From: Candidatus Nitrosopelagicus sp.
GTDB lineage: Archaea; Thermoproteota; Nitrososphaeria; Nitrososphaerales; Nitrosopumilaceae
Reading direction: 5' to 3'
NCBI GenBank assembly: GCA_028345195.1
Contig: JAOMCX010000008.1
Coordinates: 1 to 56,646, forward strand
Length of the DNA: 56,646 bases
The notes under the pieces were generated by a model. It did not search any database and was not told where the DNA came from. It saw only the letters and a list, made by a program, of their open reading frames with translations. A program made the translations under genes and the position numbers. Shown here piece after piece: positions 15,226 through 26,332 of this stretch. The number at the start of each line of letters is the position of its first letter. The stretch's first letter is position 1.

Positions 15226-16569
15226 ATGCAACAGCAAGCAAAACTTGTATGTATTAATCCAAAATGTGGGAAAATATACCCGATAAGGTCCCTGGCCATA
15301 AAATGTGATTCATGTGACTTTTTACTCGATGTTAACTATGAGAATAAACCAAATTCAAATTTAAAAAATGTATTTTATGAAAGACGAAATCCACAAGGAA
15401 GTATTTACAATGAGAGTGGCGTTTGGAGATTTAGAGAATTATTAAATTTTTGTGAAATAGAAACGGAGGATATTGAACAATGTTCAAAACATTTAGTCTC
15501 ATTAGATGGAGCAGAAGGAAGACAGTCAAAACCATATCATATGAGTAAAGTTGCAGAATTTGTTGGAATTGATAATGAAAATGTATTATTTCAACCTGAA
15601 GGATACAATCCAAGTGGGTCATTCAAAGATAATGGAATGTCTGCAGCAGTTACTCATGGAAAAATGATGGGAGCAAAAAAAATTATTTGTGCATCAACTG
15701 GAAATACATCTGCATCTGCAGGTATGTTTGCTGCAAATGAAAATATGGATTGTGACGTATACATTCCTGATGGACAAATAGCACCGGGAAAATTAAGCCA
15801 AGCATATCAATTTGGAACACAGATGCTAAAAGTTAATGGGAATTTTGATGATGCATTTACAAAATCATTGAAAGCTGCAGAAGAACCAGGAAGTTATACC
15901 GTAAATTCTGTAAATCCATTTAGAATAGAAGGTCAAAAAACAATCCCATATAGAGCATTAGAAGCACTAGATTGGGAAGTTCCAGACTGGCTTGTTTATC
16001 CAGGAGGTGCATTAGGAAATACATCAAGTTGTGGAAAAAGTTTAATGGAATTGTATGAATGGGGATGGATTAAAAAAATTCCACGCATAGCAGTAATTAA
16101 TGCACGTGGAGCAAATACACTTTATCAATTATTTAATGGGATTTTTGATGAAGAAAAACTAAGATGGAATGATGGTGCCCCTAACTTTGAATTAATTGAA
16201 AAATTCTATAATGAAATGAACTTAAATGAAGATCTTAAACCAAAAACTAAAGCAACTGCCATACAGATTGGAAAACCTTCTAACATTGCAAAAGGATTAC
16301 GTGCATTAGATTTCACAGATGGAATTGTAGAAGAAGTTACCGATAAAGAAATGCTTGATGGAATGTCTGTAGTAGGATTAAATGGATTTGATTGTGAAAT
16401 GGCATCAGGTGCATCGGTTGCAGGAATAAAAAAATTAAGAGATAAAGAAATTATTAAAAAAGATGATAAAGTTGTAGGGATTTTAACAGGACGTCAAAAG
16501 GAACCGCTCCTTCCAATCGACTATCACAATAATCCTGAAAATATATTTGCTAGACCGCCAAAAATTTAG
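15226..16569 (+). CDS. thrC: Threonine synthase
   Basis: PLP enzyme forming threonine from O-phosphohomoserine. 447 aa from the ATG at 15226; TTTAAATT lies ~25 nt upstream, so the in-frame GTG at 15214 is less likely. The N-terminal ~35 residues are a zinc ribbon (C-x4-C and C-x2-C), common in archaeal ThrC. The PLP lysine is in N-P-S-G-S-F-K-D-N-G-M, and S-T-G-N-T-S-A-S is the substrate/phosphate loop. Its product feeds IlvA at 6113. Confidence 0.94.
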   Translation: MQQQAKLVCINPKCGKIYPIRSLAIKCDSCDFLLDVNYENKPNSNLKNVFYERRNPQGSIYNESGVWRFRELLNFCEIETEDIEQCSKHLVSLDGAEGRQSKPYHMSKVAEFVGIDNENVLFQPEGYNPSGSFKDNGMSAAVTHGKMMGAKKIICASTGNTSASAGMFAANENMDCDVYIPDGQIAPGKLSQAYQFGTQMLKVNGNFDDAFTKSLKAAEEPGSYTVNSVNPFRIEGQKTIPYRALEALDWEVPDWLVYPGGALGNTSSCGKSLMELYEWGWIKKIPRIAVINARGANTLYQLFNGIFDEEKLRWNDGAPNFELIEKFYNEMNLNEDLKPKTKATAIQIGKPSNIAKGLRALDFTDGIVEEVTDKEMLDGMSVVGLNGFDCEMASGASVAGIKKLRDKEIIKKDDKVVGILTGRQKEPLLPIDYHNNPENIFARPPKI

Positions 16570-16619
16570 GCTCAAATAATAGAAAATCAATTTTAATTAA
16601 TCTCAAGGCTTTAATACAA

Positions 16620-16653
16620 ACCACATCTTAATTAGATTAATCTGAAATGTGGT
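16620..16653. promoter_or_regulatory. Nested inverted repeats upstream of the CNNM gene
   Basis: ACCACAT (16620-16626) and ATGTGGT (16647-16653) are exact inverted copies, and between them AGATTAATCT (16634-16643) is itself a perfect palindrome. They lie 64-97 bp before the transporter start. They could be an operator; no factor is known. Confidence 0.35.
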
Positions 16654-16716
16654 GTAACTACAATATATGACGAATAGGGTTCATTTTAATAAAATAAAAT
16701 CATTAGAGGTTGTCAA

Positions 16717-17961
16717 ATGCAATTAGAGTTTGAGATACCATTACTGGTAGTTTTGATTGGACTTTCTGGTTTCTTTAGTGGACTAGAAGTAGCGCTAGTC
16801 GGAGTTAGAGTTTCAAAAATCGAACAGATGGTAAAGGATAAAGTGAAAGGCTCAACAACTCTTCTAAAATTAAAAACAAATCCTAGCCGCATGATGGCAA
16901 GCGTTAATCTGGGAAATAATTTAGTAAATGTCGCATCCACTGCAATTGCAACAGACATTGCACTCAAAATATTTGGAAATGACGGCTTAGCAATAGTGAT
17001 TGGAATAATGACATTCCTCATACTAGTTTTTGGAGAAATAACCCCAAAGACATATTGTAATGCAAATGCCGCAAAAATTGCGGCGAGATATAGTAGAGTA
17101 TTATTGGCATTCAGTTATGCCTTTTATCCCGTAGTTAGAATTTTAGAAGCAATAACTAAAGGAATTATTAGTTTAACAGGAAGTAGTGATAATCCACCAG
17201 GATTAACAGAAGATGAAATTAAAGGGGTGATTGATCAGGGATTAAAAGATAAAGCTATAGAAAAACAAGAAAGTGAACTAGTTCACGGAGCACTGAATTT
17301 TGATGATATAGTAATTCGTTCAGTCATGACACCGCGAACAAAAATGTTCATACTAAATTCTAAAAAAATATTGTTTGAAGCATTACCTGAAATTAACAAT
17401 AGCGGCTTTTCAAGAATTCCGGTATATTCAGAAAATAGTGACAATATCATAGGAATTGTACATGTCAGAGATGTTTTGAAGTCATTAGAGCAAAATGAAA
17501 AAGTTGTATCACTTGAAAGTATAATGAGAGAACCAATTTTTGTATCACAAGAAAAACGTGTTAGTGATTTACTAAAAGAAATGCAAGGAAGGCAAACACA
17601 CATGGCCATAGTCGTAGATGAATTTGGAGGAGTAGAAGGATGTGTCACACTAGAAGATTTACTTGAAGAAATTGTAGGTGAAATTCATGATGAAAAAGAC
17701 ACAGTTCAACAAGTATTCCAAAGTGAAGGAAATGATACAATTTTAACTAATGGGGATATTGAGATAGATAAAATTAATGAAATTTTCAAAACCAGTATAC
17801 CTGAAGGTGATGATTATTCTAGATTGAATGGACTCTTACATGAGAAATTAAGAGACATACCAAAAGAAGGTGATAAAATTGAGATAGACTCCCTAAGAAT
17901 AATGGTAGAAAAAGTTTCAAAAAATAAACCAGATAAAATTAGAATAGAGAAAATTAAATGA
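16717..17961 (+). CDS. CNNM/CorC-type membrane protein with CBS domains
   Basis: 414 aa with the three-part layout of the CNNM/HlyC/CorC family: an N-terminal DUF21 membrane domain (about residues 1-175; hydrophobic segments and F-G-E-I-T-P-K-T), a CBS pair (about 190-320; V-M-T-P-R-T-K-M, I-P-V-Y-S-E-N), and a C-terminal CorC_HlyC domain (about 335-414; D-Y-S-R-L-N-G-L-L). Family members export or sense Mg2+ and other divalent ions. The adenine-nucleotide-binding CBS pair suggests regulation by ATP. The F-G-E-I-T-P-K segment before the CBS pair is the expected ion-coordinating region. Confidence 0.92.
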   Translation: MQLEFEIPLLVVLIGLSGFFSGLEVALVGVRVSKIEQMVKDKVKGSTTLLKLKTNPSRMMASVNLGNNLVNVASTAIATDIALKIFGNDGLAIVIGIMTFLILVFGEITPKTYCNANAAKIAARYSRVLLAFSYAFYPVVRILEAITKGIISLTGSSDNPPGLTEDEIKGVIDQGLKDKAIEKQESELVHGALNFDDIVIRSVMTPRTKMFILNSKKILFEALPEINNSGFSRIPVYSENSDNIIGIVHVRDVLKSLEQNEKVVSLESIMREPIFVSQEKRVSDLLKEMQGRQTHMAIVVDEFGGVEGCVTLEDLLEEIVGEIHDEKDTVQQVFQSEGNDTILTNGDIEIDKINEIFKTSIPEGDDYSRLNGLLHEKLRDIPKEGDKIEIDSLRIMVEKVSKNKPDKIRIEKIK

Positions 17962-19014
17962 TCATTCTTTACTGAAATTAGATTCTAGCAATTTTTTTTT
18001 CTCAGACATGTTAAATAATTTTTCAGTGTGTTTAATAGCATCCTCATGTGATTTTTGAAACAACATTGCTTGTAATAGCATGTGGTTTTCAGGTATTACA
18101 ATCCCTGTTTGATCATCAGAATACATCAATTGAATCGTATCATCAATTTTTTGTGTCATGTTAGCGTGTATGTGAATCATGTTAGTATCTTTAAAGCTAA
18201 AATTTAATTTTTCTGCAAAATCTCGTATGTCTTTAGTTCCTTTTGCATTCCACAATGTTGCAACACCATATTCATTTTTGAATATATTGTGTATTTCATC
18301 AACAGATGGAGTGTTTTCTTTGAATCTAATATCCATCATGTGTAAATGCATTTGTCTAGTAGGAACTTTAATTGCACGAATAAACAAAGGTGAATCTTTT
18401 CCAAAATAGGATTTTACATCATCTCCATGATGTGGACTCTGAGTTAATTCGATGGTATCAGGTACAACTTCATCTGTTTGTTCAATATCTGCCCACCTTC
18501 TTACTAATGTAACATCAAATCTTTTAATTGAATTTCCAAAATTTTTCCGTAAAGGTTCTAAAATTCGACCCATTCCGGTAACATTACAGCTTCCTTGCAT
18601 AACATGTTTTTTCCCAATCGCATCAGCATAGTTCACTTTTGAATTAAATAATAAATCTGAGACAGCATTTTCACCATCTATACTTTCTCCACCTTGATAA
18701 ATTGATAAAATATCTCTAGGTTCATAAAATAATTTTTTATTTTTAAAACCAATCCCTCCAGGAGATGCATCAATTACCAAATCAGATTCATCTAGTGCAG
18801 ATTCAATGTTTCCAGTTATAGTGAAATCTGAGAATGCATTTTGATTTTTTTCTGGCACATATACCTTAAACCCTTTTTCTATAGCTTCAGTTACTTTTGA
18901 ATCTGGAGAATATTTTCCAACTCCAACCAACTCAATTTCAGGATCATCCTTTAGAAATTGGATTATACGACTGCCAATTGAACCATAACCATTGACAAAG
19001 ACTTTCTTCATCAA
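17962..19014 (-). CDS. gap: Type II (archaeal) glyceraldehyde-3-phosphate dehydrogenase
   Basis: 350 aa. N-terminal Rossmann G-Y-G-S-I-G-S-R-I binds NAD(P). The active-site Cys lies in Q-G-S-C-N-V-T-G-M, where most archaeal enzymes have S-C-N-T-T. It is the phosphorylating enzyme of gluconeogenesis in autotrophic archaea. Its stop abuts the CNNM gene stop. It is divergent from the DsbA-like gene, with a TATA-like TTATAAAAG (reverse strand, ~19034-19042) about 24 nt before its ATG. Confidence 0.92.
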   Translation of the reverse strand: MMKKVFVNGYGSIGSRIIQFLKDDPEIELVGVGKYSPDSKVTEAIEKGFKVYVPEKNQNAFSDFTITGNIESALDESDLVIDASPGGIGFKNKKLFYEPRDILSIYQGGESIDGENAVSDLLFNSKVNYADAIGKKHVMQGSCNVTGMGRILEPLRKNFGNSIKRFDVTLVRRWADIEQTDEVVPDTIELTQSPHHGDDVKSYFGKDSPLFIRAIKVPTRQMHLHMMDIRFKENTPSVDEIHNIFKNEYGVATLWNAKGTKDIRDFAEKLNFSFKDTNMIHIHANMTQKIDDTIQLMYSDDQTGIVIPENHMLLQAMLFQKSHEDAIKHTEKLFNMSEKKKLLESNFSKE

Positions 19015-19083
19015 TAGTTGTTAGAGAATCCAGTCTTTTATAATTAATGGAAGGATTAAATCACATGATTTAGTCATTTTTTT

Positions 19084-19908
19084 GTGGATACAAAAGATTC
19101 AGATAAAGATTTTACATTTTCTATAGAGGATAAGGAGTATACAATTTCAGAAAAAAATGACACTAGTAAAAATAACAATACAAAAGATAGTAAAAAACAG
19201 ACATTACATGTACCGTCTTTAACAATTGGTGCGATAATTTCTGGAATATGTATTGCAATAGTAGTTTTTGGAATTGGAGATTTAACAGGATCATCATCAC
19301 CATTGATAGAAAAACAATTACCCGAAAAACAAGTAGAGCCGGTACAAATTACAATGGATACATTTTTTGAAAATGGCTCCCCAATACTTGGAAATCCAAA
19401 TGCAGAAATCACAGTAATTGAATTTGGAGATTATCAATGTCATTTTTGTAACGTGCATTTTCAGAATACTGAACATAAAATTTTTGACAAATATGTGATG
19501 ACTGGAAAAGTCAATGTTATCTTTAAAGATTATACAATTATTGGTCAAGATTCAGTAGGTGCAGCTCATGCAGCACATTGTGCTTCAGAACAAGGTAAAT
19601 TCTGGGAATATCATGACATATTGTTTAGTAATTGGAATGGAGAAAATAATGGATGGGCAAGTAGTGAAAATGTTTTGAGGTTTGCAGAAGCAATTGAATT
19701 GGACATGGATGCGTTTGTAGAATGTAATATAGATGAACGATATGCCCAGAAAATTGCCGCAAGCAATGCAGATGCACAGAAATTAGGAATAACGGGAACA
19801 CCAGCATTTTATGTAATTTCATCCAATAGTCAGCAAGTGCAAACATTGTCAGGGGCACAACCATACGAAGTATTTGAAAGAGTTTTCAATTCTATGCTTG
19901 AAAATTAG
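19084..19908 (+). CDS. DsbA-like membrane-anchored thiol oxidoreductase
   Basis: 274 aa from GTG 19084. An acidic cytoplasmic segment of ~45 residues is followed by one transmembrane helix (about 46-65), an external linker, and a DsbA-type thioredoxin fold with F-G-D-Y-Q-C-H-F-C. C-H-F-C is the active site; the cis-Pro loop T-G-T-P-A-F is near residue 235. It probably forms or isomerises disulfides on exported proteins. It is one of three extracytoplasmic thiol-redox genes here, with the CcdA/TlpA modules at 26.3 and 51.2 kb. Confidence 0.9.
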   Translation: MDTKDSDKDFTFSIEDKEYTISEKNDTSKNNNTKDSKKQTLHVPSLTIGAIISGICIAIVVFGIGDLTGSSSPLIEKQLPEKQVEPVQITMDTFFENGSPILGNPNAEITVIEFGDYQCHFCNVHFQNTEHKIFDKYVMTGKVNVIFKDYTIIGQDSVGAAHAAHCASEQGKFWEYHDILFSNWNGENNGWASSENVLRFAEAIELDMDAFVECNIDERYAQKIAASNADAQKLGITGTPAFYVISSNSQQVQTLSGAQPYEVFERVFNSMLEN

Positions 19909-19980
19909 AAAATTTCTAATAGTATGAATAAGATCGCCAGAAAATTCATCAATACGTAAATCATATTTACTCTAGAAATC

Positions 19981-19987
19981 TTATATA
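19981..19987 (+). promoter_or_regulatory. TATA box of HMG-CoA synthase gene
   Basis: TTATATA lies 23-29 nt upstream of the ATG at 20010, the spacing expected for TBP binding with a nearly leaderless transcript. It is preceded by TCTAGAAATC, a plausible BRE region. Confidence 0.6.
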
Positions 19988-20009
19988 CCCACATCATGGG
20001 GCATAGCTA

Positions 20010-21407
20010 ATGGCAGCAGGAATTGATGATATTTCAATTTACATTCCACGATTATTCATGGATGCAGGAGACTTTGCAGAAGCAAGAGGTCTAGATCCTC
20101 AAAAATTAGTAAAAGGATTAGGAGTTTCAAAGATGGCAATCGTAGATGCTAATCAAGATCCAGCATGTTTAGCTGCAAATGCATGTTTAAAAATTATGCA
20201 GAAAAATAAATTGTCACCAGAACAAATTGGAAGGTTGTATGTTGCAACCGAATCATCTTTTGATGAATCTAAAGCAATGAATTCGTATGTTATTGGAATG
20301 TTAGAACAAGTTTATGGCGCAGGTTCATTTCAACACTGCGGAGGAATTGAGTGTAAATTTGCATGTGTAAGTGGTTCTTATGCATTATATGATAATACAA
20401 ACTGGATTCGTGCAGGAGAATCGGAGGATAAGAATGCGTTAGTGGTGGTATCCGATATTGCAAAATATGATTTAGGCTCTAGTGGAGAGATGACACAAGG
20501 AGGAGGAGCAATTGCAATGTTGTTGAATGATTCACCAAGACTTTTAGAATTTGATCCTAAAGTAACATCAACATCAATTAAAAACGAATATGACTTTTAC
20601 AGACCATTCGGAAAAGAAACTCCAATTGTTCACGGTCAATATTCTAACTTACTATATCTAATTCAAGTTAAAAATGCACTAAATGATTACAAAAGAAAAG
20701 CACTCAAAACAGGATTAATAGAAATGAAAGAGGGTCAGAGTATGCTCGACCATATAGATTATTTCAATATGCATTTACCGTATAGTAACATGGGAAAGAA
20801 AGCACTTGCATACCTAGTTCGACATGAATTAAGAAATACCCCAAAATGGAAAGAAGTAATTGCAGAAATCGGGATGGAAGAACCAATACCAAATGATCCA
20901 CGAGGAACAATCGAATCAATCATTTCAGATTCAGAATTCATGTCAAAAGATAGTGAATTTACAAAGAGATTTGCAAAAACAGACACATATCAGGAAATTT
21001 ATGAAAGCAAGGTTGCAAGTTCATTGATTGCATCAAAGAGTATTGGAAACCTCTACACTGCATCACTTTACTTAGGATTCAGAAGTTGTTTAGAATATGA
21101 ATTCCAGAAAGGCGTAAGTTTGGACGGAAAACGTTTTGGATTTGCATCATACGGAAGTGGTAGTAGTGCAATGGTATTCAGCGGAGTAATACAACCAGAG
21201 CACCTGGAAATTGTGAAAGAGATGAATTTGGAAACAGAAATTGGAGAACGACAAAGATTGAGTTTATCAGATTATGAAGAACTACATGAGAATAAACGTA
21301 CACCAGATCAATCAATACTTAATGCAAAAAAAGAATTCATTTTAGAACATGTTGAACAAATTTCCTCAGAAAAACGAGGGGAAAGAAGATACGCATTTGT
21401 TGAATAA
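20010..21407 (+). CDS. mvaS: Hydroxymethylglutaryl-CoA synthase, bacterial-type
   Basis: Condenses acetyl-CoA and acetoacetyl-CoA to HMG-CoA for isoprenoid lipids by the mevalonate pathway. 465 aa, clearly longer than the ~350-aa archaeal type. The whole catalytic triad is seen: E81 in V-A-T-E-S, C119 in F-A-C-V-S-G, and H255 in M-H-L-P-Y-S-N-M-G-K-K-A. Flanking motifs (A-E-A-R-x-x-D-P, T-Q-G-G-G-A, Y-D-F-Y-R-P) match the bacterial MvaS family as I recall it. Its TATA box is at 19981, and the next gene begins 5 bp after the stop. The usual archaeal thiolase/DUF35 partners are 6.7 kb upstream in another operon. Confidence 0.94.
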   Translation: MAAGIDDISIYIPRLFMDAGDFAEARGLDPQKLVKGLGVSKMAIVDANQDPACLAANACLKIMQKNKLSPEQIGRLYVATESSFDESKAMNSYVIGMLEQVYGAGSFQHCGGIECKFACVSGSYALYDNTNWIRAGESEDKNALVVVSDIAKYDLGSSGEMTQGGGAIAMLLNDSPRLLEFDPKVTSTSIKNEYDFYRPFGKETPIVHGQYSNLLYLIQVKNALNDYKRKALKTGLIEMKEGQSMLDHIDYFNMHLPYSNMGKKALAYLVRHELRNTPKWKEVIAEIGMEEPIPNDPRGTIESIISDSEFMSKDSEFTKRFAKTDTYQEIYESKVASSLIASKSIGNLYTASLYLGFRSCLEYEFQKGVSLDGKRFGFASYGSGSSAMVFSGVIQPEHLEIVKEMNLETEIGERQRLSLSDYEELHENKRTPDQSILNAKKEFILEHVEQISSEKRGERRYAFVE

Positions 21408-21412
21408 ATCTA

Positions 21413-23964
<2,552 letters not shown>

Positions 23965-23984
23965 ATTTTTTATGACTAATTAAT

Positions 23985-24013
23985 GGTTAACCATAGATTT
24001 TATACAAGTTAAC
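23985..24013. promoter_or_regulatory. Candidate biotin-operon operator (BirA-like)
   Basis: Between bioA and bioB, GGTTAACC (23985-23992) and GTTAAC (24008-24013) lie with 16 nt between the GTTAAC cores. The spacer holds a TATA-like TTTATAC. Bacterial BirA operators have GTTAAC-like half-sites with a similar spacing. The site would control both divergent bio units. It is inferred from position and sequence; the outer bases of the right half-site fit poorly. Confidence 0.45.
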
Positions 24014-24043
24014 GCTTATTTAGTGAATTTTTTAATTTCGAAT

Positions 24044-25024
24044 ATGCAAAACCAAACAGAGTTAATCCTAGAATGTAAAAACAGAGTACTTAACAAACAG
24101 GGCTTAACTGAAGAATTGACAAATGAGTTATTCAATGTAGAAGACAAAGTTTTGAGCCAATTATCAGATGCAGCAAATGAGATTACCAGAACATTTCAAG
24201 GATCAAAAATAGATGTTGAGCAATTAGCAAATATTAAAAAAAATTATTGCAGCGAAGATTGTACATTCTGTAGTCAATCGGCATTTTTTGATACAGGTAT
24301 CGACAAATATCAATTAATGTCAGCCGAGGAAGTAGTTAGACAAGCAATGGATGCAAAGAAAGCAGGTGCTCATTCATATTGTTTAGTTGCAGCATGGAGA
24401 GAACCAACAGACAAAGATTTTGATAAAGTTTGTCACATAATTAATGAAGTTAATGAAAAAGTAGGCATTTCAATAGAATGTAGTTTAGGATTTCTAACAA
24501 TTCAGCAAGCAACAAAATTAAAAGAATTAGGAGTAATCAGATATAATCATAATTTAGAAACATCTGAATCTAAATTTCCAGAAATTTGTACAACTCATAC
24601 ATATCAAGATAGAATCGATACACTGCATACCGCGAGAAAAGCAGGGTTAGAGCTTTGTACTGGAGGGATAATAGGAATGGGAGAGACAAGAAAACAAAGA
24701 GAAGAGTTGGTCCAAGCAATATCTAAACTCAATCCCGAAGAAGTTACAGTGAATTTACTGGTGGCATTCCCAGGTACACCGTTAGAACTACAAACCCCAT
24801 TAAGTTTAGAAGAAATACTAAGAGTATTTGCAGTTCTGAGATTTTTACTTCCAAAAAGTATTATAAAAATTTCAGGCGGTAGGGAAGTTAATTTGAATGA
24901 TGATGGAAAAGAATTACTTTTGAGCGGTGCCAACGGAATTATTAGCGCAGGGTATTTGACATTAGACGGAAACTCTATGCAAAAAGATGTCAAAATGATA
25001 AAAGAGATTGATCTTGAAGCCTAA
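24044..25024 (+). CDS. bioB: Biotin synthase (radical SAM)
   Basis: Inserts sulfur into dethiobiotin to give biotin. 326 aa from the ATG at 24044; a GTG at 24023 is also in frame but is too close to the TATA-like spacer. The radical-SAM cluster is C-S-E-D-C-T-F-C (CxxxCxxC) followed by S-Q-S-A. Also present are Y-N-H-N-L-E-T and A-F-P-G-T-P, typical of BioB; the [2Fe-2S] ligands are in the usual places. It overlaps bioF by 11-17 nt. Biotin is needed for the acetyl/propionyl-CoA carboxylase of the carbon-fixation cycle. Confidence 0.95.
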   Translation: MQNQTELILECKNRVLNKQGLTEELTNELFNVEDKVLSQLSDAANEITRTFQGSKIDVEQLANIKKNYCSEDCTFCSQSAFFDTGIDKYQLMSAEEVVRQAMDAKKAGAHSYCLVAAWREPTDKDFDKVCHIINEVNEKVGISIECSLGFLTIQQATKLKELGVIRYNHNLETSESKFPEICTTHTYQDRIDTLHTARKAGLELCTGGIIGMGETRKQREELVQAISKLNPEEVTVNLLVAFPGTPLELQTPLSLEEILRVFAVLRFLLPKSIIKISGGREVNLNDDGKELLLSGANGIISAGYLTLDGNSMQKDVKMIKEIDLEA

Positions 25025-26144
25025 ATTTGGCACACTTGAAAAGAAATTAAGTGTAATTAAAAAAAACAATCTACTACGAAATCTTCAGGATAGTCAAGTT
25101 GAAAAACAATTCATAAAGCAAAATGGAAAAAAACTTTTGAATTTTTCATCAAATGATTATCTTGGAATAAATCCCGGTAAGATAAAACATATTCAATTCC
25201 AATCTAGTTCAAGACTTGTTTCTGGAAACGATACTAGTTTTTCAATACTTGAAAAAAAACTAGCTAAACATAAATCACAAGAAAAATCAATAATTTTTCC
25301 TACAGGATATATGGCAAACCTTGGAATAATTTCTTCAATTGCAAACAAACAGGATACAATATTCAGTGATGAGTTGAACCATGCAAGTATTGTTGAAGCA
25401 TGTAAGTTATCAGGATCTAAAATCAAAATTTTCAAACATAATGATATGGGAGATTTAGAACAAAAAATTGAGAAAACCAAAGGAAAAAAACTTTTGATCA
25501 CTGAAGGAATATTCAGTATGGATGGTGACTGGTCAAGATTAGATAAAATATCTCAATTAGCAGAAAAACATGGAATTATCACAATTCTAGATGATGCACA
25601 TGGAGATTTTGTATTAGGAAAAGATGGAAAAGGTACTGCAAATTTTTTTAATGTAGAAAAAAAAATTGATCTATACATTAGTAGTCTGAGTAAAGGATTA
25701 GGAAGTTTTGGAGGCTATGTTTGTGGGAAAAAAAGATTAGTGGATTTATGTATAAACACATCAAAGACTTTCATATACACATCAGCATTACCTGCATCAA
25801 TCAATCAATACTCACTAAAAAGATTTAATTCAAACAGAGAGAAATATAGAAAAAAATTATGGGAAAAAATTAATTTATTTCATAAAAGATTAGAAGAGAT
25901 TCAACTTCAGACCACATCAACAAGTCAAATAATTCCAATAATTATCGGTAAAGAAAAGAATGCAATGGAGTTTTCAAAATTTTTAAGAGATAATGGAATA
26001 TTTGCACAGGCAATAAGATATCCAACAGTAAAGAAGGATCAAGCTCGAATTAGAATTTCAATTACAGGTTGGTTATCAAATGAAGAAATAGAACATTCAA
26101 TACAAATTTTAGAAAAAGCTAAAAGAAAATTCAAACTAAAATGA
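25008..26144 (+). CDS. bioF: 8-amino-7-oxononanoate synthase
   Basis: PLP enzyme joining pimeloyl thioester and alanine to give KAPA, the step before BioA. 378 aa starting at TTG 25008 (or TTG 25014) inside the end of bioB. The N-terminus has N-F-S-S-N-D-Y-L-G; D-D-A-H-G-D-F and S-S-L-S-K-G-L-G-S-F-G-G hold the PLP-binding Asp/His and Lys. No bioC, bioH or bioW is in the window, so the pimeloyl source is elsewhere. The stop directly abuts the 37-aa reverse gene at 26145. Confidence 0.94.
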   Translation: MILKPKFGTLEKKLSVIKKNNLLRNLQDSQVEKQFIKQNGKKLLNFSSNDYLGINPGKIKHIQFQSSSRLVSGNDTSFSILEKKLAKHKSQEKSIIFPTGYMANLGIISSIANKQDTIFSDELNHASIVEACKLSGSKIKIFKHNDMGDLEQKIEKTKGKKLLITEGIFSMDGDWSRLDKISQLAEKHGIITILDDAHGDFVLGKDGKGTANFFNVEKKIDLYISSLSKGLGSFGGYVCGKKRLVDLCINTSKTFIYTSALPASINQYSLKRFNSNREKYRKKLWEKINLFHKRLEEIQLQTTSTSQIIPIIIGKEKNAMEFSKFLRDNGIFAQAIRYPTVKKDQARIRISITGWLSNEEIEHSIQILEKAKRKFKLK

Positions 26145-26258
26145 TTAGCGCATCATATCGAAACCTAGTCCACCACCGGATTCAGGTGCACCGACAAGAT
26201 ATGCGAATATAGTGATTGCTGCGAGTCCTGCGATAACGACATAAAATCGTGAATTCAT
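26145..26258 (-). CDS. 37-aa single-helix membrane protein
   Basis: MNSRFYVVIAGLAAITIFAY begins a single hydrophobic helix (residues ~5-23), followed by a short exposed tail A-P-E-S-G-G-G-L-G-F-D-M-M-R. A TATA-like TTTTTATTC is placed ~25 nt upstream. The start and stop are clean, and the stop sits immediately beside the bioF stop. Codon third positions are more G/C-rich than in the neighbours, which may point to high expression. It could be an accessory subunit of a membrane complex; the family is unknown. Confidence 0.65.
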   Translation of the reverse strand: MNSRFYVVIAGLAAITIFAYLVGAPESGGGLGFDMMR

Positions 26259-26332
26259 ATGGAAATCTGAAAAGCCTTGAATAAAAACTCACTTGTGTTA
26301 ATGATTTTATAAAATCAATTCATAGCAATGCT

